Source: Arctopsyche grandis (taxonomy: Eukaryota > Arthropoda > Insecta > Trichoptera > Hydropsychidae). Taken from it: DNA of 64,000 bases. Position numbers and translations under genes: made by a program. This document shows, one piece after another, positions 1-13,333 of this stretch; positions within the stretch are counted from its first letter, which is position 1, and each line of letters starts with the position of its first letter. The stretch covers positions 8,096,579 to 8,160,578 of the forward strand of contig NC_135356.1 in assembly GCF_051622035.1 (NCBI RefSeq), given 5' to 3'. The notes beneath the pieces are model-generated. The model saw only the letters and a program-made list of their open reading frames with translations, ran no database searches and had not been told where the DNA came from.

Positions 1-245
1 CCCCACAATCTTCATACAGAAATATAGAACAAAAGTAAAACATCGATATATTTTTAGACTTTAAGCTAAATATATATTGGAGTAGTACTCATTTTGGTAG
101 AAAATTCTTGAAATATTTTTTGGTACTTCTTCAAAAGACTTTTTCAATTATTTATTTACTCAAACCGTATAATTAATTGTCTTTATACTAATTGATTCGT
201 TTGTTTATTTGATAAATATTACAATTACACTAATTTATGTTGCAG

Positions 246-357
246 GTTTGATGTTAAAACTAATAACACTAAAACATTGCTCGTCGATGGTAAGCCGTCT
301 TCGACAAACCCTATATGGCAAACCGATGCTGCTGCCTTTCCTACTTGGGATGACTGA
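246..357 (+). CDS. Terminal coding exon of an unrecognised gene
   Basis: An acceptor (TTTATGTTGCAG) ends at 245. The frame from 247 is open for 36 codons and stops with TGA at 355-357. The encoded tail is hydrophilic and protein-like, with the pieces KTLLVDGKPSSTNPIW and FPTWDD just before the stop. This balanced composition is unlike the Ile/Tyr/Asn/Lys-rich chance frames of the surrounding AT-rich DNA. I do not recognise the family. The rest of the gene would lie upstream of the window on the + strand, so it would be the left neighbour of AcCoAS. Called from the acceptor, the open frame and the amino-acid composition only. Confidence 0.5.
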
Positions 358-1357
358 ACTCTTCCGCTTACCAAAAAATAAAATTAAATCTTTGATGCAA
401 CAGGCAATACTCTGAAGTTTAAACGAATGAGAATTGACAACTACGAATTCGTAGATAGAAGTTATTTAAAAAAAAAAATTAAGGCTAACCATTTGAATAA
501 TATTGTATTATTAATTAATTATTAAATAGCACACACTGGGCAAATAAAAACGATTCCCAATTTTTCAAAGCTTGTATCTCAAAGAATAGTAAACGATAAA
601 ATATGGAAATATAAACCAAGATATTTTAGTATGTCTTTTAATGTTGTCGTTTGTATAAACATCAATGCTTAAATGTAGACTGTGTTAAAAAAAAAATAGC
701 ACCAAAAGATTTGCAAGTGAATTTTTTAAAGTAATTATACTACTTTTGTATTTTTATTTTAAAAAAGTATGAAAATTCAAAGTTTTATATACTCACTTTA
801 ATATTTAATAAAAATCTGGATAAATTTTGTAGACAACATAATCATAACACTTATTCTACATATTTGAAAATGGACTTTACTGTCAAAATTTGCATAGTTA
901 AAAAATATTAAATTCAAATCATACATATTCTAACTCCGACAAATATAACAACTTGTATACATTTTAATTAACCGTGTTTTGTGCATTGATAGGCAAAAAT
1001 TATTTTGGTTTTAATTTTAAATTTATCTTTATCATTCTAAGGCGTACAAAGCTTTCAAAAGTGTGTAATAACTAATATTAGCCCATTGTGTGTGTAATTG
1101 CTTATACAGATTAATTAAATATTAATGTTTTCTGTAAGTATACATACATACATATAGCAGAATAATACCTTTCGCCGTGACTGTAACCCGAATTCATTTT
1201 AAATCATATTAAACGATAATATTTACTACCCATCAACGTTTTGTTGATTATTGTTATAAATTACATTCATATGTATCTATGATATGTAATATACAAACGT
1301 ATGCGTGCATACATATTTATATGTGTGAACCCATACATGTATGAAATACTAATAAAT

Positions 1358-1361
<4 letters not shown>

Positions 1362-1423
<62 letters not shown>
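1362..1423. repeat. (TA)n microsatellite
   Basis: About 31 uninterrupted TA dinucleotides. Confidence 0.98.
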
Positions 1424-1427
<4 letters not shown>

Positions 1428-2029
1428 TTATAATTATATTTACTATGTTATAACAATAATAATAGTAATGTTAAATTTATAAGTATTCTTCATTCTGTAA
1501 AAGTTAAGATACATACATATATTGTTAAGAGCAAACATGTGTGTCTATGCACATGTCTATGACTTTATATATATATATATATATGTGTAATATTTAAATT
1601 GTGTTACTCAAATAAATTCTAAACAAAAGTAGTATAATAATATTTATAAATATTATATGTTGATTGAAATAAATTTAATCTTATTGAATCATTTAACATA
1701 ATGATACATATCTTCGTTGTTTTTTTACAACCCTAAAAATGCATTTATTTATTACAGAAAATAAATTACTTTGAATTATACTAGCTAAAAAATTACTAGC
1801 AAGGAATGTAACACAGTCAATATTATTTTTGATTTTGCGCAATTGAATGCAAAACGTGCAAATTATTAAAAAAATTACAAATTTAGTAATAAAACTGACT
1901 CCAATTAATTAATTTACAATATATTTTGATATAAAATACACATAAGTCTTCACTTTATTATATTGGCAAAAATAACTAAAATTATACATAGATAGATAGA
2001 TAGAATTATATATATCAAAAAAAAAAAAA

Positions 2030-2116
<87 letters not shown>
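2030..2116. repeat. (TA)n microsatellite with TATG/TACA interruptions
   Basis: Imperfect TA array; interruptions sit near its left end and at 2109-2111. Confidence 0.95.
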
Positions 2117-2117
<1 letters not shown>

Positions 2118-2601
2118 TCATTCAGTTATATAAATATACATACATACAACGATCTGAAAATATAATAAAATATTTCTAAAAATTATCTGTATACATAAAA
2201 AAATCATAATATCATTAATATAAATATGTATTATCACTTTTCCAATACTATTATGTTTTTATTATTTTATATACATTTTATAAATTATATCATTCGATTA
2301 TACATACATATGTACACGTATGAATAATATAATAATTTTATATTGTGATTTGAGGTAATTGAAATATTTACATTATTTGTATCTCGAGTCAAAGCTCAAC
2401 GCTCATCGTAGTCTAAAAGAATACAAAAAATTAGATCAACATAAAATATATACAAATTAAAAAAATAGACTTTCACAACTTTCGGGGTAAATTAAATAAA
2501 GTATCGGGGACAGCTCGCTCCTACTGCTTCTGAAGTCCCACCAATACCATATCAAAAAAAAAGTCATAGACATTATTACTATATATGTACTTTTTAAAAT
2601 C

Positions 2602-2606
<5 letters not shown>

Positions 2607-2677
<71 letters not shown>
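2607..2677. repeat. (TA)n microsatellite
   Basis: About 35 TA units without interruption. Confidence 0.98.
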
Positions 2678-2682
<5 letters not shown>

Positions 2683-4624
2683 TTTTAACGAAATCTTTTC
2701 GAGAAAAAAGTAAAGTAAAGAAAATTAAAAAAGCTGTAAATTAACTTTAACCTGTTCTTCCACTCTTATTATATAATACATAATTATTATGGCTCCTTAA
2801 TTTTTATAACATATAATATTATAATTATTTTTATATTCTAATGCGTTTCTATATTTTATATGCATTTAAAAATCTACTTGTAATGCATTATTTTGTGTGC
2901 AATTCAATTATTTTTTTAAAGAATATTAATCGATTTAAATAATTTCATCAGAAAGTAATAATCAAAAAGAATTACATAAATCAAAAAAATACTTAACATA
3001 TAATCATAGAATGAAATAAACTTTTCAATGCTCTGAGTTTAACCAGTTTTTTGATAATATTTGAGAGTAATAGGATTGATAGTCAGAAAAACTACACATA
3101 CATATGAAATTACTGTCCATTTACACTTTCACTAGTCCATTCCATCTTTAAAAGTAAATTTACCTGTCTTTTAAACACTAAGCTCAGCTACTTCAATTTA
3201 TAATGAGTTGATAAACAACATTAAATGAAAAAATAATGGTTAGAGATAATGTAATATTAAATATGAATTTTGTAATATGAAAAATTGTTTCTTGACTTTG
3301 ACATTAAAAAAAAAAGAGTATGTGGCCTTATATTGGCAGTTATGTAGTATGAGTAATAGTCCTGAAACTTTATGAGAAGAATTTATGGATTAATGACCAA
3401 AAGATGTTTCACGTGTATGTTATGAATACAGATTGGCAGTTGTTATTATGAAGTGTTAAAAATACGATTACGGCTTGCTTTGTTATTGGTAAATTATATG
3501 AAAATAACTATAATAAGCAAAGTAATATATGTATAAAAAGAGTGTCAGAAATCTTTCACTCGCTGTTAAATGAATATTTATATTATTGTTATTGATTTCA
3601 GTTTGATTTTGTTGCATTGAATGCAGAACGAAATCTGTATACAAAACCGGGAGTCATTGCACTGTTCGAAATTATTCAAGTTAATTGTTGCGATTCAAAA
3701 ATGTATTGATTTGTGGTCATCAACTATAAAATAAAAGGACGTAGAAGTGCAAAAAAAATTATTGAATGAATGCAAAGCTTATCATTGAAGCTTGAAATTT
3801 AACCTTTCAAAGAAAATTATATAAATATATATATATTTATTGAAATATGATGTACCTATATTTTTGAAATCCCTTCAATCTAAATTGTTAAAAATATTTA
3901 TTTTCAATGAATACTAAATTGTGTGTGAATACAAACTTTCAACATTGAAGACTAATTTATCGTTTTCATTTGATATAAATAAATTATTTATTCCCTTCTA
4001 AATTATTGAATAATACATAAATAAGGTAATTAAAATATATTTCTGACTAATCACATCATATCATTTTAAGTAGTTTCAATATATATATTTTTAAGTAAGC
4101 CCGCACAAACTAAAAATGTTTCTTGTTTTGTATGATATAAAAATACCTAAATACTTGCATATGTATGTATAAAATAGTGAAAAAAGGATATTGCTCGCTA
4201 CATTTTAAAAGAGTGTTTCAAATTATGACTATTTTGTGTTTAAAATTTATATATTGATATATTATAATGTTTTAACATTTTTACAATGTTCCGTACGCGG
4301 TCTTATTTTTGAGTATAATTTTTATTAATATATTTTTACTTCAACATTTGTACATATACAATGTTTAACTACATACTTTTCCTGCTATATATATATATAT
4401 ATATATATACATATTTATACAATTGTTAATTCTAATGCATACTATATGTATATAATTAGATTTTGGAGTGAATGTAAAACGTTCTCAGACACAATTTTTT
4501 CAATTTCACTTATGAGTTATTCCACCTTTGAACCAGGTTTTTCCATGACATATAATATTCCCATAATATATACTGTTAAAAAAGTGTAATACCCATTCTT
4601 AGTGATTAAAGCAACGTATGCATT

Positions 4625-4626
<2 letters not shown>

Positions 4627-4705
<79 letters not shown>
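4627..4705. repeat. (TA)n microsatellite
   Basis: About 39 TA units. Confidence 0.98.
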
Positions 4706-4709
<4 letters not shown>

Positions 4710-5126
4710 GCTACGTCGTCAGTGAAATTATAAGCCAATATTTTATCGGTTATAGATGTAAATATGTTACTGTTTTGCTTATAAAATTTGATTGAAAATT
4801 TCTAAATAAAGTTATTATCTGTAAGACAAGTGTATTTGTAAGTAAGAAAATCAACTTTTGAACAACTCAAATGCTCATGAGTATTCTTATCATAAGCCAA
4901 AGCTAATTGTAATACGAAATAATAATAAAAATAACATCATAAACGAAAGTATTTTGCTTTTATCTGATATGTTGTATTTTGTGAGCGTATTTTTTGTAAT
5001 ATAATTCATATTTTTCATAGAATTTTGTTGATTAATACTGAATTTATATTTACCAATGTCTCTACAAAAAATAAATACTATCTTGCTCCATGAATTCAAA
5101 TACATATACGACTCAATTCATACATA

Positions 5127-5130
5127 AAAA

Positions 5131-5203
<73 letters not shown>
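5127..5203. repeat. (TA)n microsatellite
   Basis: TA array with one TATG interruption near its left end. Confidence 0.97.
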
Positions 5204-5209
<6 letters not shown>

Positions 5210-6729
5210 TAATGACACAGTACTTCAATATACCCTTAGCGTTAATTAATTAATAAAAAAACTCTATGTGATAAAAAATAATATGTTTTTTTGTGTTACA
5301 TGAATGTTATACTCCTATAAATCCTATGTATTTTAATATATACATAGTAGCTAAAATATTATATTTGAAATCATAAGTAGGTATATTGTAATATACTGAA
5401 GTACATTATTTATTCTTTTTTTTATTATTATGGTTGAATGATTAGATGAATCCTATGTATTATTTTGTAATATATAAGTACTTCATCTTTTTGAAAAATC
5501 TATGTTGTTTAGTAAAATAAATTATATGAATAATCTTGTATCTGTTAAATTGACATTTTATTTGCACACCTAAAATTCACACAATATGAAACCACACTTC
5601 TGTAAACTGAGTTGAGAAGAATGAAAATAACATATTTCGTTATTTAAATAACGTGTGTACATATTTCATTTATGCAAGGGTCAGACAAGCGATTTAATCA
5701 TTGAATTTATTTCAATTACAACGATTTAAACTGTTATTAAACTATTGTAGTTTGTATACAATTAAAATAGTCAAAACAATATTATAAGAAAATAGATATT
5801 GATATTCATTTATTTTAAAACAATAATATCAAAAGAAAGCATTGACATTTTATATGTGATAAAATTGTCCTAATGATACAAATGGTATTTAAACAAATCT
5901 ATGCTTCGATATTTATTTCTTTACCATATTGACAATGAAAAAGGATTAATTTAAAATTAAAAACTGTCAATTTAGAATGAAAACCCTGTATTTGCTTTCG
6001 GGAGGGTGACATTTATGAAATTCATACTAAAATACACGTTTCTTACAGGTTTGATTGGCATACCAGTATTATTACCAGATAAATACATTTAAAAATCTAC
6101 GTATGTACATATATGTATGGTAAACATGTATTCAAAACGATTTGAATGTTTGATGAAAATCTAGTCAAATTTATTTTTACAATACATTTAACAATAGATT
6201 ATCGCAATACAGGAATCGAAGTATGCCATGTCATGTCATGTCATTGACATGTCTTCTGTATATTATCAGTCACCAACGAAAATGCTTTCTGCACTATGTA
6301 TGTACTTATTCATATTTAAATCAACTTATTTTGTAAAATTCTCGATGTGAATCGCCGAGAATCGCGTGAATCGAGACTTAAGAAGAGTGCTAGTCAAAAT
6401 TTCGACGACGACACTTTTCGACCGATTGATTGGTCGCAATCTTCGAGAAAACTCGTCTAGAGAAAAAAAACTACGCAAATTAGGTTTCCCAAGCTATGTA
6501 GGCACTTTGATAATAAGGATTCTCAATACATAATTGATTCGTGTACCCTTTTTAATCAATAAACAGGCGTCTGGCAGATTGTCCTAGAAGATGACAAATA
6601 ATTAATTTATGGCTTCAATAAAACAGACGTGATTTTACCATTTGGATGACAAACATTTATGCAATATCTTTATTTTATAATATATTTTTGCAAATTTAAT
6701 CCGTCCAAGCAACGTCAGGCAATCAGATT

Positions 6730-6989
<260 letters not shown>

Positions 6990-7020
6990 CATATGTATGT
7001 TAATTCTATTCATTCAAGTA

Positions 7021-7462
7021 ATAATTTTTATTTTATTTATTTTTATTTTACATATATACCAGGAAGGCCTTACAGGTAAACCCCTATGCGCCTTCCTAGC
7101 CAATTACAAATTTACAAATTACAATTCAGCATTTATATATAAATCACTGAATTACGAGACACTGTAAAACTCGTAAATCAATGAGACATCTATCAATTTA
7201 TACACAAACTTATTTATTGTACATTAATAACAAATTATAGGTGACATATCGTATATGGGGGATTTTTAACTGTTTCAACAATGAAATCAGAGAAAATTGG
7301 CAAACTCTGATAGGAAACGATCAACCTGAAGTCACAAATCCAGGTCTAACCAACAGCATACTCTGAAAATTCCTTTTCATTCGAGGCCCGGGCCCAGGGA
7401 TCGAACCCGGTGCCTTTCGACGCTAAGCAGAAGCTTAACGACCGAGCTATGCTGCTGGCTAT
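7021..7462 (-). mobile_element. tRNA-derived SINE, minus strand
   Basis: Read on the minus strand, the head (about 7385-7460) carries an A box TAGCTCGGTCGTT (7437-7449) and a B box GGTTCGATCCC (7397-7407), the internal RNA polymerase III promoter. A body follows with the family core (GTCACAAATCCAGGT and CAAACTCTGATAGGAAAC as read on +), and then AGGCCTTCC near the AAATAAA-rich 3' end. Related copies occur at 32905, 38380, 46567-47125 and 48398. Confidence 0.85.
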
Positions 7463-7582
7463 TTAATAGTTTTTATAATTTATTTAATAGTTTCCCGTCC
7501 CCATATTAAACACTTTTTTTATATAAAAGCTGATACACGTGTATTATGTACATATTTATAGATATATATTATATCATTACCT

Positions 7583-8185
7583 AACATGTACATCATCATC
7601 ATCATCATTATCATCATCTACAGCCGCTCACCATCCACTGCTAGATGAAGGCCTCTCCAACTAGGGCATGCGTTACCGGTTTTCGGTAAACCAGTTTACC
7701 GGTAATTATGTCCAAATTCCATTATCGAATTATCGGTTAATATGTAGTTTTGAAATTCCCGGTTATTTCGATAAATAAAAAAAAAATCTAACTAAATAAT
7801 ATTTTTGATCTATGGTATTATATGATGATATTTGCAATTAACAGGTTCGATGCGATTCATTCATTCGTCAAATTGATGGGGCTCATTTTGATTCCTCTTC
7901 TGAAAGAGTATCAAGTATACAAATAATTTGCTCAAAATAAATGTATTGTTGTTTATTATTTTTTTTTAATATAATTGTGTGTAAAAACTTTTGAATTTAA
8001 TAATAAATGATGTCAATGTAAAATGAATGCCTTACTTGGATGTTTTTATATCAAAATATGATGCCATAATATTAGCTTTTTTATAAAATTCTATGGTAAT
8101 GCCATTTTCCGATAATTTGCATGCCCTATCTCCAACACGCTTACAGTCGTCTCTGTTTTGCGCAAATCTCATCCATCTCACCCCT
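7583..8185 (-). mobile_element. LINE 3' fragment with (CAT)n tail, split by a hAT MITE
   Basis: Minus-strand remnant of a LINE whose ORF2 end runs into a (GAT)n tail, seen as CATCATCATCATCATCATT at 7583. Its sequence (AGCCGCTCACCATCCACTGC and CAGTCGTCTCTGTTTTGCGC) matches, inverted and diverged, the LINE remnant at 17990-18345. It is interrupted by the element at 7662-8128. Confidence 0.75.
7662..8128. mobile_element. hAT-type MITE with 8-bp TSD
   Basis: Terminal inverted repeat TAGGGCATGC / GCATGCCCTA, flanked by the exact 8-bp duplication TCTCCAAC (7654-7661 and 8129-8136). Inserted into the LINE fragment. Removing the element and one TSD restores the contiguous LINE sequence. It contains several TTACCGGTAA-like palindromes and no coding capacity. 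Confidence 0.9.
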
Positions 8186-8334
8186 CACAAGCTTTTTTTT
8201 ATCATTCTTGTAATATCTGTGCCTATGTACAAAATGTAAAAAAATGCATTCGAGGAAATGGACAAATACGATTTCGGATATACGTACATGGTGGGGGGGG
8301 GGGTACAATTAAAATGTCCCGGTTTGGATATCAA

Positions 8335-8650
8335 TAAATCTGGCAGCCCTATGCCTGGCAGAACTGTATAATGCAGTAAAAACATCAAGACCCTCAGGTG
8401 CAGGTTGAGCAGTCGAATGGCTCTTGAAAGGGGTGAGTCATCGAGCACATTACATAGTTCTGGCCCGAATTGCCAGAAACAGAGTTCTGGAGCGAAATTC
8501 TCTCAGCTTCCCGGGTACCCAAAGTTCGAGGCTAAACAGAACTTCTGGAAGGTGACATTCACCCCTTAGAATTTATAGACAAAACTTACCTAGTTGAGCG
8601 TTTCTACGCGAGGCTAAGGAGTCAAAGCCCAAAGATCCCATAACAAACAT
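8335..8650 (-). mobile_element. Possible antisense LINE remnant
   Basis: A minus-strand frame contains SPLSRAIRLLN, similar to PIPRAIRLLNE in the LINE at 29600-30597, followed by unrelated sequence. GC content is higher than the flanks. Only a weak family hint. Confidence 0.3.
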
Positions 8651-8727
8651 ACTGGTAAATTAATAGGGATAGCGTCCAAACTCTCTAATATAGAGAGAGA
8701 TCAGAAATTTTCTCTCACCCTCTCTAA

Positions 8728-9654
8728 TGGTGCGTACGCACCAAGCCAACGAACGGCCCACAGGCCAACTTTTAAAACCAGTAGCGTACAAAATATCGAA
8801 ATAAAAATTAAATTTAAAAATTGAAATTAAATATCAAAATTAAAACTATTATTATTATATTAAAATTAAATTCAAGTATCAAAATAAAATTATAATCATT
8901 ATATTAAAATTAAAATTATATAAAGTTAAAACAGAACATGTACAATTTAAATAAATTTTTAAGATTGACCTAAAATTAGATCATCAACAATCACATACAG
9001 GTAATCCTCGACTTTTGTTTGTCGAAGATGTTTTGACTTACGAAGATACGCACTAAGATCGAAAAAAAATCAAAGAATTATTATTTTTACTTCCCCGTAA
9101 TGCGCAGTTACTGAGAATATATCATGTATTAGTATGGGTGATCCAACGATTTTTGCTAACCCGGGGTGTTGTCGGTCACATCAAACGGATTTTTTTATTC
9201 TTCAATTGTTTCTCTCGTCGAAATAAATCAAGTAATTAAATCATTTCAGAGGTAAAATTTATCGGATAATGTGTGATTATTAATTTTATTTCGACGAAAG
9301 AAAAAAAACCCTTTGACAAATCACTGACATCCGACACCACGTTTTTTATGAATTGTTTTATTTTATCGATCATCCACGTGGAAATACAGTAACATCTCGT
9401 GACGACTTTAACAATATTTTTTTTTAGAGAAATTATAATATTTCTCTGGTTTTAAATGCGTATCGTCGTAATTCAAAACATTGTTGTAATTCAAAACATC
9501 GACGATGATCTAATTTTAGCTCAATCTCGCTATTTAGCTTGATTTTGATATTTAATTTCAATTTTAAAATTTAATTTTTATTTCGATATTTTGTACGCTA
9601 CTGCTGGTTAAAAAGTTGGCCCAAAATCGTCGTTCGTTTAGTCCGTAAGCACCA
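8728..9654. mobile_element. MITE with long terminal inverted repeats, copy 1
   Basis: The ends read TGGTGCGTACGCACCAA and, inverted, TGGTGCTTACGGACTAA. They are followed on both sides by inverted copies of AGTAGCGTACAAAATATCG and the AT-rich sequence beyond it, so the TIRs exceed 100 bp. Flanked by TAA (8725-8727 and 9655-9657), a TWA-type 3-bp duplication as in PIF/Harbinger elements (inference). Copy 2 lies at 21845-22835 in the opposite orientation. Confidence 0.8.
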
Positions 9655-10484
9655 TAACATGAGCGAGTAATTATTGACATGTTGTCGCATTTAAAATCGT
9701 GAAATTGCATATTGTGCACAAAGTAGTTTGGAATTTCTTTATTTTCAGTATTAAATGTACAAAAAGATACATTCATTAAAGCGAAAACTTTATGAACGTA
9801 TCAATAAGCAGGCGTGGTTTTAGGTTTGGCCTCTTAAGGAAAATGTAGTTATTTTTTTTAATACAAAAAAATCATCAGTTTTTTCCTGTTTGACAAATTT
9901 TTGAAAACTTATTATGCCTCTAATATTTTTTTCTATTGATACAGACGGTTGTATTTGTTTTTATTTGATTGAATAAACAATAGAAAAACAAAAAAAATAA
10001 TAATTGACCAACATACCACTTTTAACAGTATTAGCAATTAGCTTTGAGATTTTGGTGTTTTTACTAAAAGTATTTAAAAATGAAATAACAAAGAAAACCT
10101 TTGTACTGAGGTATGTGTAGCTTAAATTGTTATGAATGATAAATTGATCTGTTATTATGTTCGTATTATTACGTATTCGTACGTTTTGTTGGCAGTATTT
10201 TAACTGTGACGTATGTACATACATATGTATGTCGAATCAAAACGACTATTATAATACGGTGAGCGTTATCTTACAGACATATGGAATAGTGCTATTATTT
10301 ATGGGTAAACGGGTTACATGCCAAATGTGCAACGCTACCAGGATAACCGCCGCTACGAAAATCACTCGCGCGGATCTCCTGTCGCACGAAAATTCGTCGC
10401 ACAGGAAAATTTCTGTACAGAAATCTGCCCAAATATTTGCATTTGCTGAGAAATATTTGGCCAATTTTCTGTTTTCTGGCAATT
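9655..10484. other. Intergenic DNA, no gene seen
   Basis: AT-rich to about 10310, then about 170 bp of GC-richer sequence with local inverted repeats (for example CCTGTCGCACGAAAATTCG and its inverted partner around 10378-10405). An open frame crosses it but shows no recognisable domain. Confidence 0.5.
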
Positions 10485-10740
10485 GCTAATCCGACTTCTC
10501 AATAAAATCGTTGCTGCTGACCCTGGATGTGATATTTTCCACCTCAGTGAGCGTAAGTTATCGCAGATTGTTTTAACCTATTTGTCTGGTAGCCTGCGCT
10601 CATCATTATTTTCATAATTTGAATGTGATGTATGAGTGGATTTTTTATTTTACTCTCTTGTTTTATTATGTAGGCCATTGTGGCGCATTAGGTTCTTCCT
10701 GTAATGCCACAATGGGCCAAAACTTTTAAATAAATAAATT
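10485..10740 (+). mobile_element. 5'-truncated LINE 3' end
   Basis: Matches the last ~40 codons and 3' UTR of the LINE at 29600-30597: TATTTGTCTGGTAGCCTGCG, stop, then the conserved tail GCCATTGTGGCGCATTAGGT and an AAATAAATAAA end. A classic dead-on-arrival retrotransposed copy. Confidence 0.85.
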
Positions 10741-10964
10741 ATCACTGCAAAATTATCATTCACCTGATATTTATTTTTAACTATCTGAGCCCGGCATGTG
10801 TTGCAATGCCAGAATAAGGCATGCAATTTCCGTTCCCGTTGCGATCCCGTTTCAAGTGATGGTTGGAACTCAACAACGTCTCTTCAACGCCGTGTCGTCA
10901 TAAACCAACTGGTAACGTGGTTACCAGTTACCAGTTGGTTTAGTTACAGTTACCATTGTGTAGT

Positions 10965-10998
10965 CAAGGAAATGTGTTCGTTGGAACACATTTCCTTG
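10965..10998. repeat. Perfect 15-bp stem, 4-nt loop
   Basis: CAAGGAAATGTGTTC, loop GTTG, then the exact reverse complement. Lies inside the Helitron-like element. Confidence 0.9.
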
Positions 10999-11164
10999 AA
11001 TACATAATGGCGCTTAAAATTTTTGCGTCGATAAAATCGTAATTACAAATATTATTATTAAGAGGTTTTTCCCCGTTTTTTTTCACAGTAGGTTTCCCGG
11101 ACATGCGTACAACAAATCCTGAAAGTTCCATCGTAATCGGTTGGGTGGTTTGGGAGCCTATACG

Positions 11165-11684
11165 CAGTGGTATCACCTCAGTTTTGGAACGGGTTTCCAA
11201 TTTATTTCTTAATAAAATTATTTTGAAAATATATATGCTTACATTTTCTTTCGTCCAAGGCACTGTTACATGAAAGTTCATTAAATTTTCAAAATACGTT
11301 TAATTTTTGACAAAAATTATATGAATTTTTAGATTAAGTAACGGGTTTCCGGAAGCTTTTGATTTTTACATACCTCCTTTTAGCTTCACTTACGATTACA
11401 ATTCAGAAAAAAATTTGCCTCTTATAAAATCGTTTTCTTACTTTGCCATATTTCTCATTTTGGTCATCAATATAAGTAAATGTATCCTCCGCCATTACGA
11501 TGGAGAAAAAATATCGTTTTAGACGCGTTTGAAATTTGAATTTCTGAAAAGTGCCTGACGTTTATCCAGTTTTTAGTTTTAAACATAGATGGCGGTAGTA
11601 AAATAAAATTATTGGTATTTTTATTCAAAATAATTAACAACGGGTTTCCGGAAACCCATGGAAACCATTAGGGTGACACCACTG
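11165..11684. mobile_element. hAT MITE with exact 8-bp TSD
   Basis: Ends CAGTGGTATCACC / GGTGACACCACTG, flanked by the exact duplication CCTATACG (11157-11164 and 11685-11692). A related internal segment recurs at 57225-57550. Confidence 0.9.
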
Positions 11685-11713
11685 CCTATACGAGACAGAC
11701 AGACGAACAGGCA

Positions 11714-12093
11714 AACAGACATTCAATTTTATATTTATTTTTAATTATTTATGACCTAATTTTTAATTTCGGCTAACGTTTTAACGAAAAGTAACCACAT
11801 ACAGTAATATAATCCACGATATATTTTTATTTACCGGTAATGGGATTTTTTTTACCGATAAAGGCAATTACATTTACCTGTAAACATTGCAATCCCTACT
11901 CGCGACCCTGTATTGCATACATATGTACAAGTGCCATAATTATCAACTTAACTTCACAACGTAATTTTATCTACTTCAGGGGATTAGTACGAACTGAGAG
12001 TAAATAAACATATACTTGATAGAGCTCGTTTGGTTGGTTACGGTTAGCCTTATCAAATCAAAACAAAAACTTTGTGGCATACACTTTCATTGC
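11714..12093. other. Intergenic DNA, no gene seen
   Basis: AT-rich. A TTACCGGTAATGGG motif at 11833 resembles the hAT MITE at 7662 and may mark a decayed fragment of it. Confidence 0.5.
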
Positions 12094-12171
12094 TTAAGAG
12101 GGCTGTACATCACACAATTTTGTTACCGTTCCATTCTTCGATATATATATATTGAGCGAATGCGACAGTAT

Positions 12172-12175
12172 ATAT

Positions 12176-12242
<67 letters not shown>
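12172..12242. repeat. (TA)n microsatellite inside MITE copy A
   Basis: About 35 TA units at the spot where the other MITE copies have only 4-8. Confidence 0.97.
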
Positions 12243-12245
<3 letters not shown>

Positions 12246-12601
12246 AGAGAATGCGACAGTTGCGCTTCGACCAGATAATACGTATTTTAAATCGACAAAA
12301 TTAAGGTTTCGTATTCTCCAATTTTCTCCTCCGAAACTGGACCAATTTTTAAAAAAAGTTCATCATCGATATGAAAAAGATATTTTCTATGCAACTGTGC
12401 ACGTATTTTTTTTTTAAATCGACCGTTAAATAAGCACACTAGACTCATTTCGTGGGTGTGAAAAATAGGCGATTTTATAGATGTTTGGCGGCTCCTAGCT
12501 CCTATAAAAAAATAACTAATCAATAAAATAAAACTATAGATGCAACCCAATGGTGGATATCCATAGCATATTAAAAAATAATTTCTCTAGTGCCATAATA
12601 T

Positions 12602-13274
12602 TATCTGATAATAATATCTGATGACCGTGACATCGAAAGACAAAAAAGAGCCATTTGTGTAAGGGAAAATATGCTGGCTAGACAATTTTTCCACTCCAGT
12701 GTAGAGGTTAAGAGACAATTACTTATGTCCTTTTGTACTAGCCTCTATACTGGTGTATTATGGACCAGATACAAGCGGGAGACGACGAGGAAGATAAAAG
12801 TACAATACAACAACTGTTACCGTGCTCTTTTCGGGCTACCTAGGAGCTGCAGCGCGTCGCAAATGTTTGTGGAAGGGCATGTGCCTCACTTTGAAGCCAT
12901 TCTCAGGATGAGAGCGGCCTCTCTACGTCTTCGTATATTTTTATCGCCTAATTGTCTTCTTGCTGCTGCATCTTCTCATTTGCATTCTTCACTGTATGTT
13001 CGATGGATGGAACTGCTACACACGGACCGCCTTGAATAGACATTAAATTATTATTATTATTATTAGACTTATTATTATTATTATTTATTTATTATTATAA
13101 TTATTATTATTATTATTATTTATTATCAGTAATATTTATATATTTACTTATGTATTTATTTATTGTTTACTATTTTTCAATACTTTTTTTATTATCTATA
13201 TAATATTTATATGGGCTTTGGGGATTGCACTATTCTCCTCATCGTCTGGAATAAAAGCTATTATTATTATTATA
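12602..13274 (+). pseudogene. 5'-truncated LINE (reverse transcriptase C-terminal part) with (TTA)n tail
   Basis: An open frame from about 12621 to the TAG at 13037-13039 reads as the region downstream of a LINE reverse transcriptase domain: DDRDIERQKRAICVREN, then SFCTSLYTGVLW and YNNCYRALFGLPR. All the upstream RT motifs are missing through 5' truncation. After the stop come AT-rich 3' UTR, ATAAAAGCTATTATTATT and a (TTA)n tail. It is a retrotransposed fragment inserted into the TTAA MITE and is not expected to encode an active enzyme. Confidence 0.8.
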
Positions 13275-13333
13275 ATTGAGGAAGGGATAAGTGTAATACG
13301 TTTGTATGGACAAGGCGCTGGTGTCCAGCCCTC

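Larger units (their letters stand above)
358..6729. other. AT-rich intergenic DNA, no gene seen
   Basis: No frame here looks coding. The longest open frames are poly-Ile/Tyr readings of (TA)n runs. The stretch holds five long (TA)n arrays (listed separately), a short one near 4388-4408, scattered TACATACATATGTATGT-type microsatellite motifs and a CATGT tandem at 6226-6254. A GC-richer patch at 6345-6470 has several TCGA/CGAC motifs but no frame I can defend. Confidence 0.6.
10780..11713 (-). mobile_element. Helitron-like non-autonomous element carrying a hAT insertion
   Basis: On the minus strand it begins with a TCTGTCTGTCTCGTATAGGC-type 5' end and ends in GGCTCAGATAGT. It resembles the element at 20926-21218, which ends CTAGT, and shares the core AACCGATTACGATGGAAC and a GGGAACGG-rich 3' part. 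Split by the hAT element at 11165-11684. The exact Helitron termini are degraded. Confidence 0.4.

Noticed and set aside
10157..10489. 110-codon + frame with two CxxC-like cysteines
   Set aside because: Overlaps a local inverted repeat and runs into a LINE fragment; no zinc-finger spacing that fits a family.
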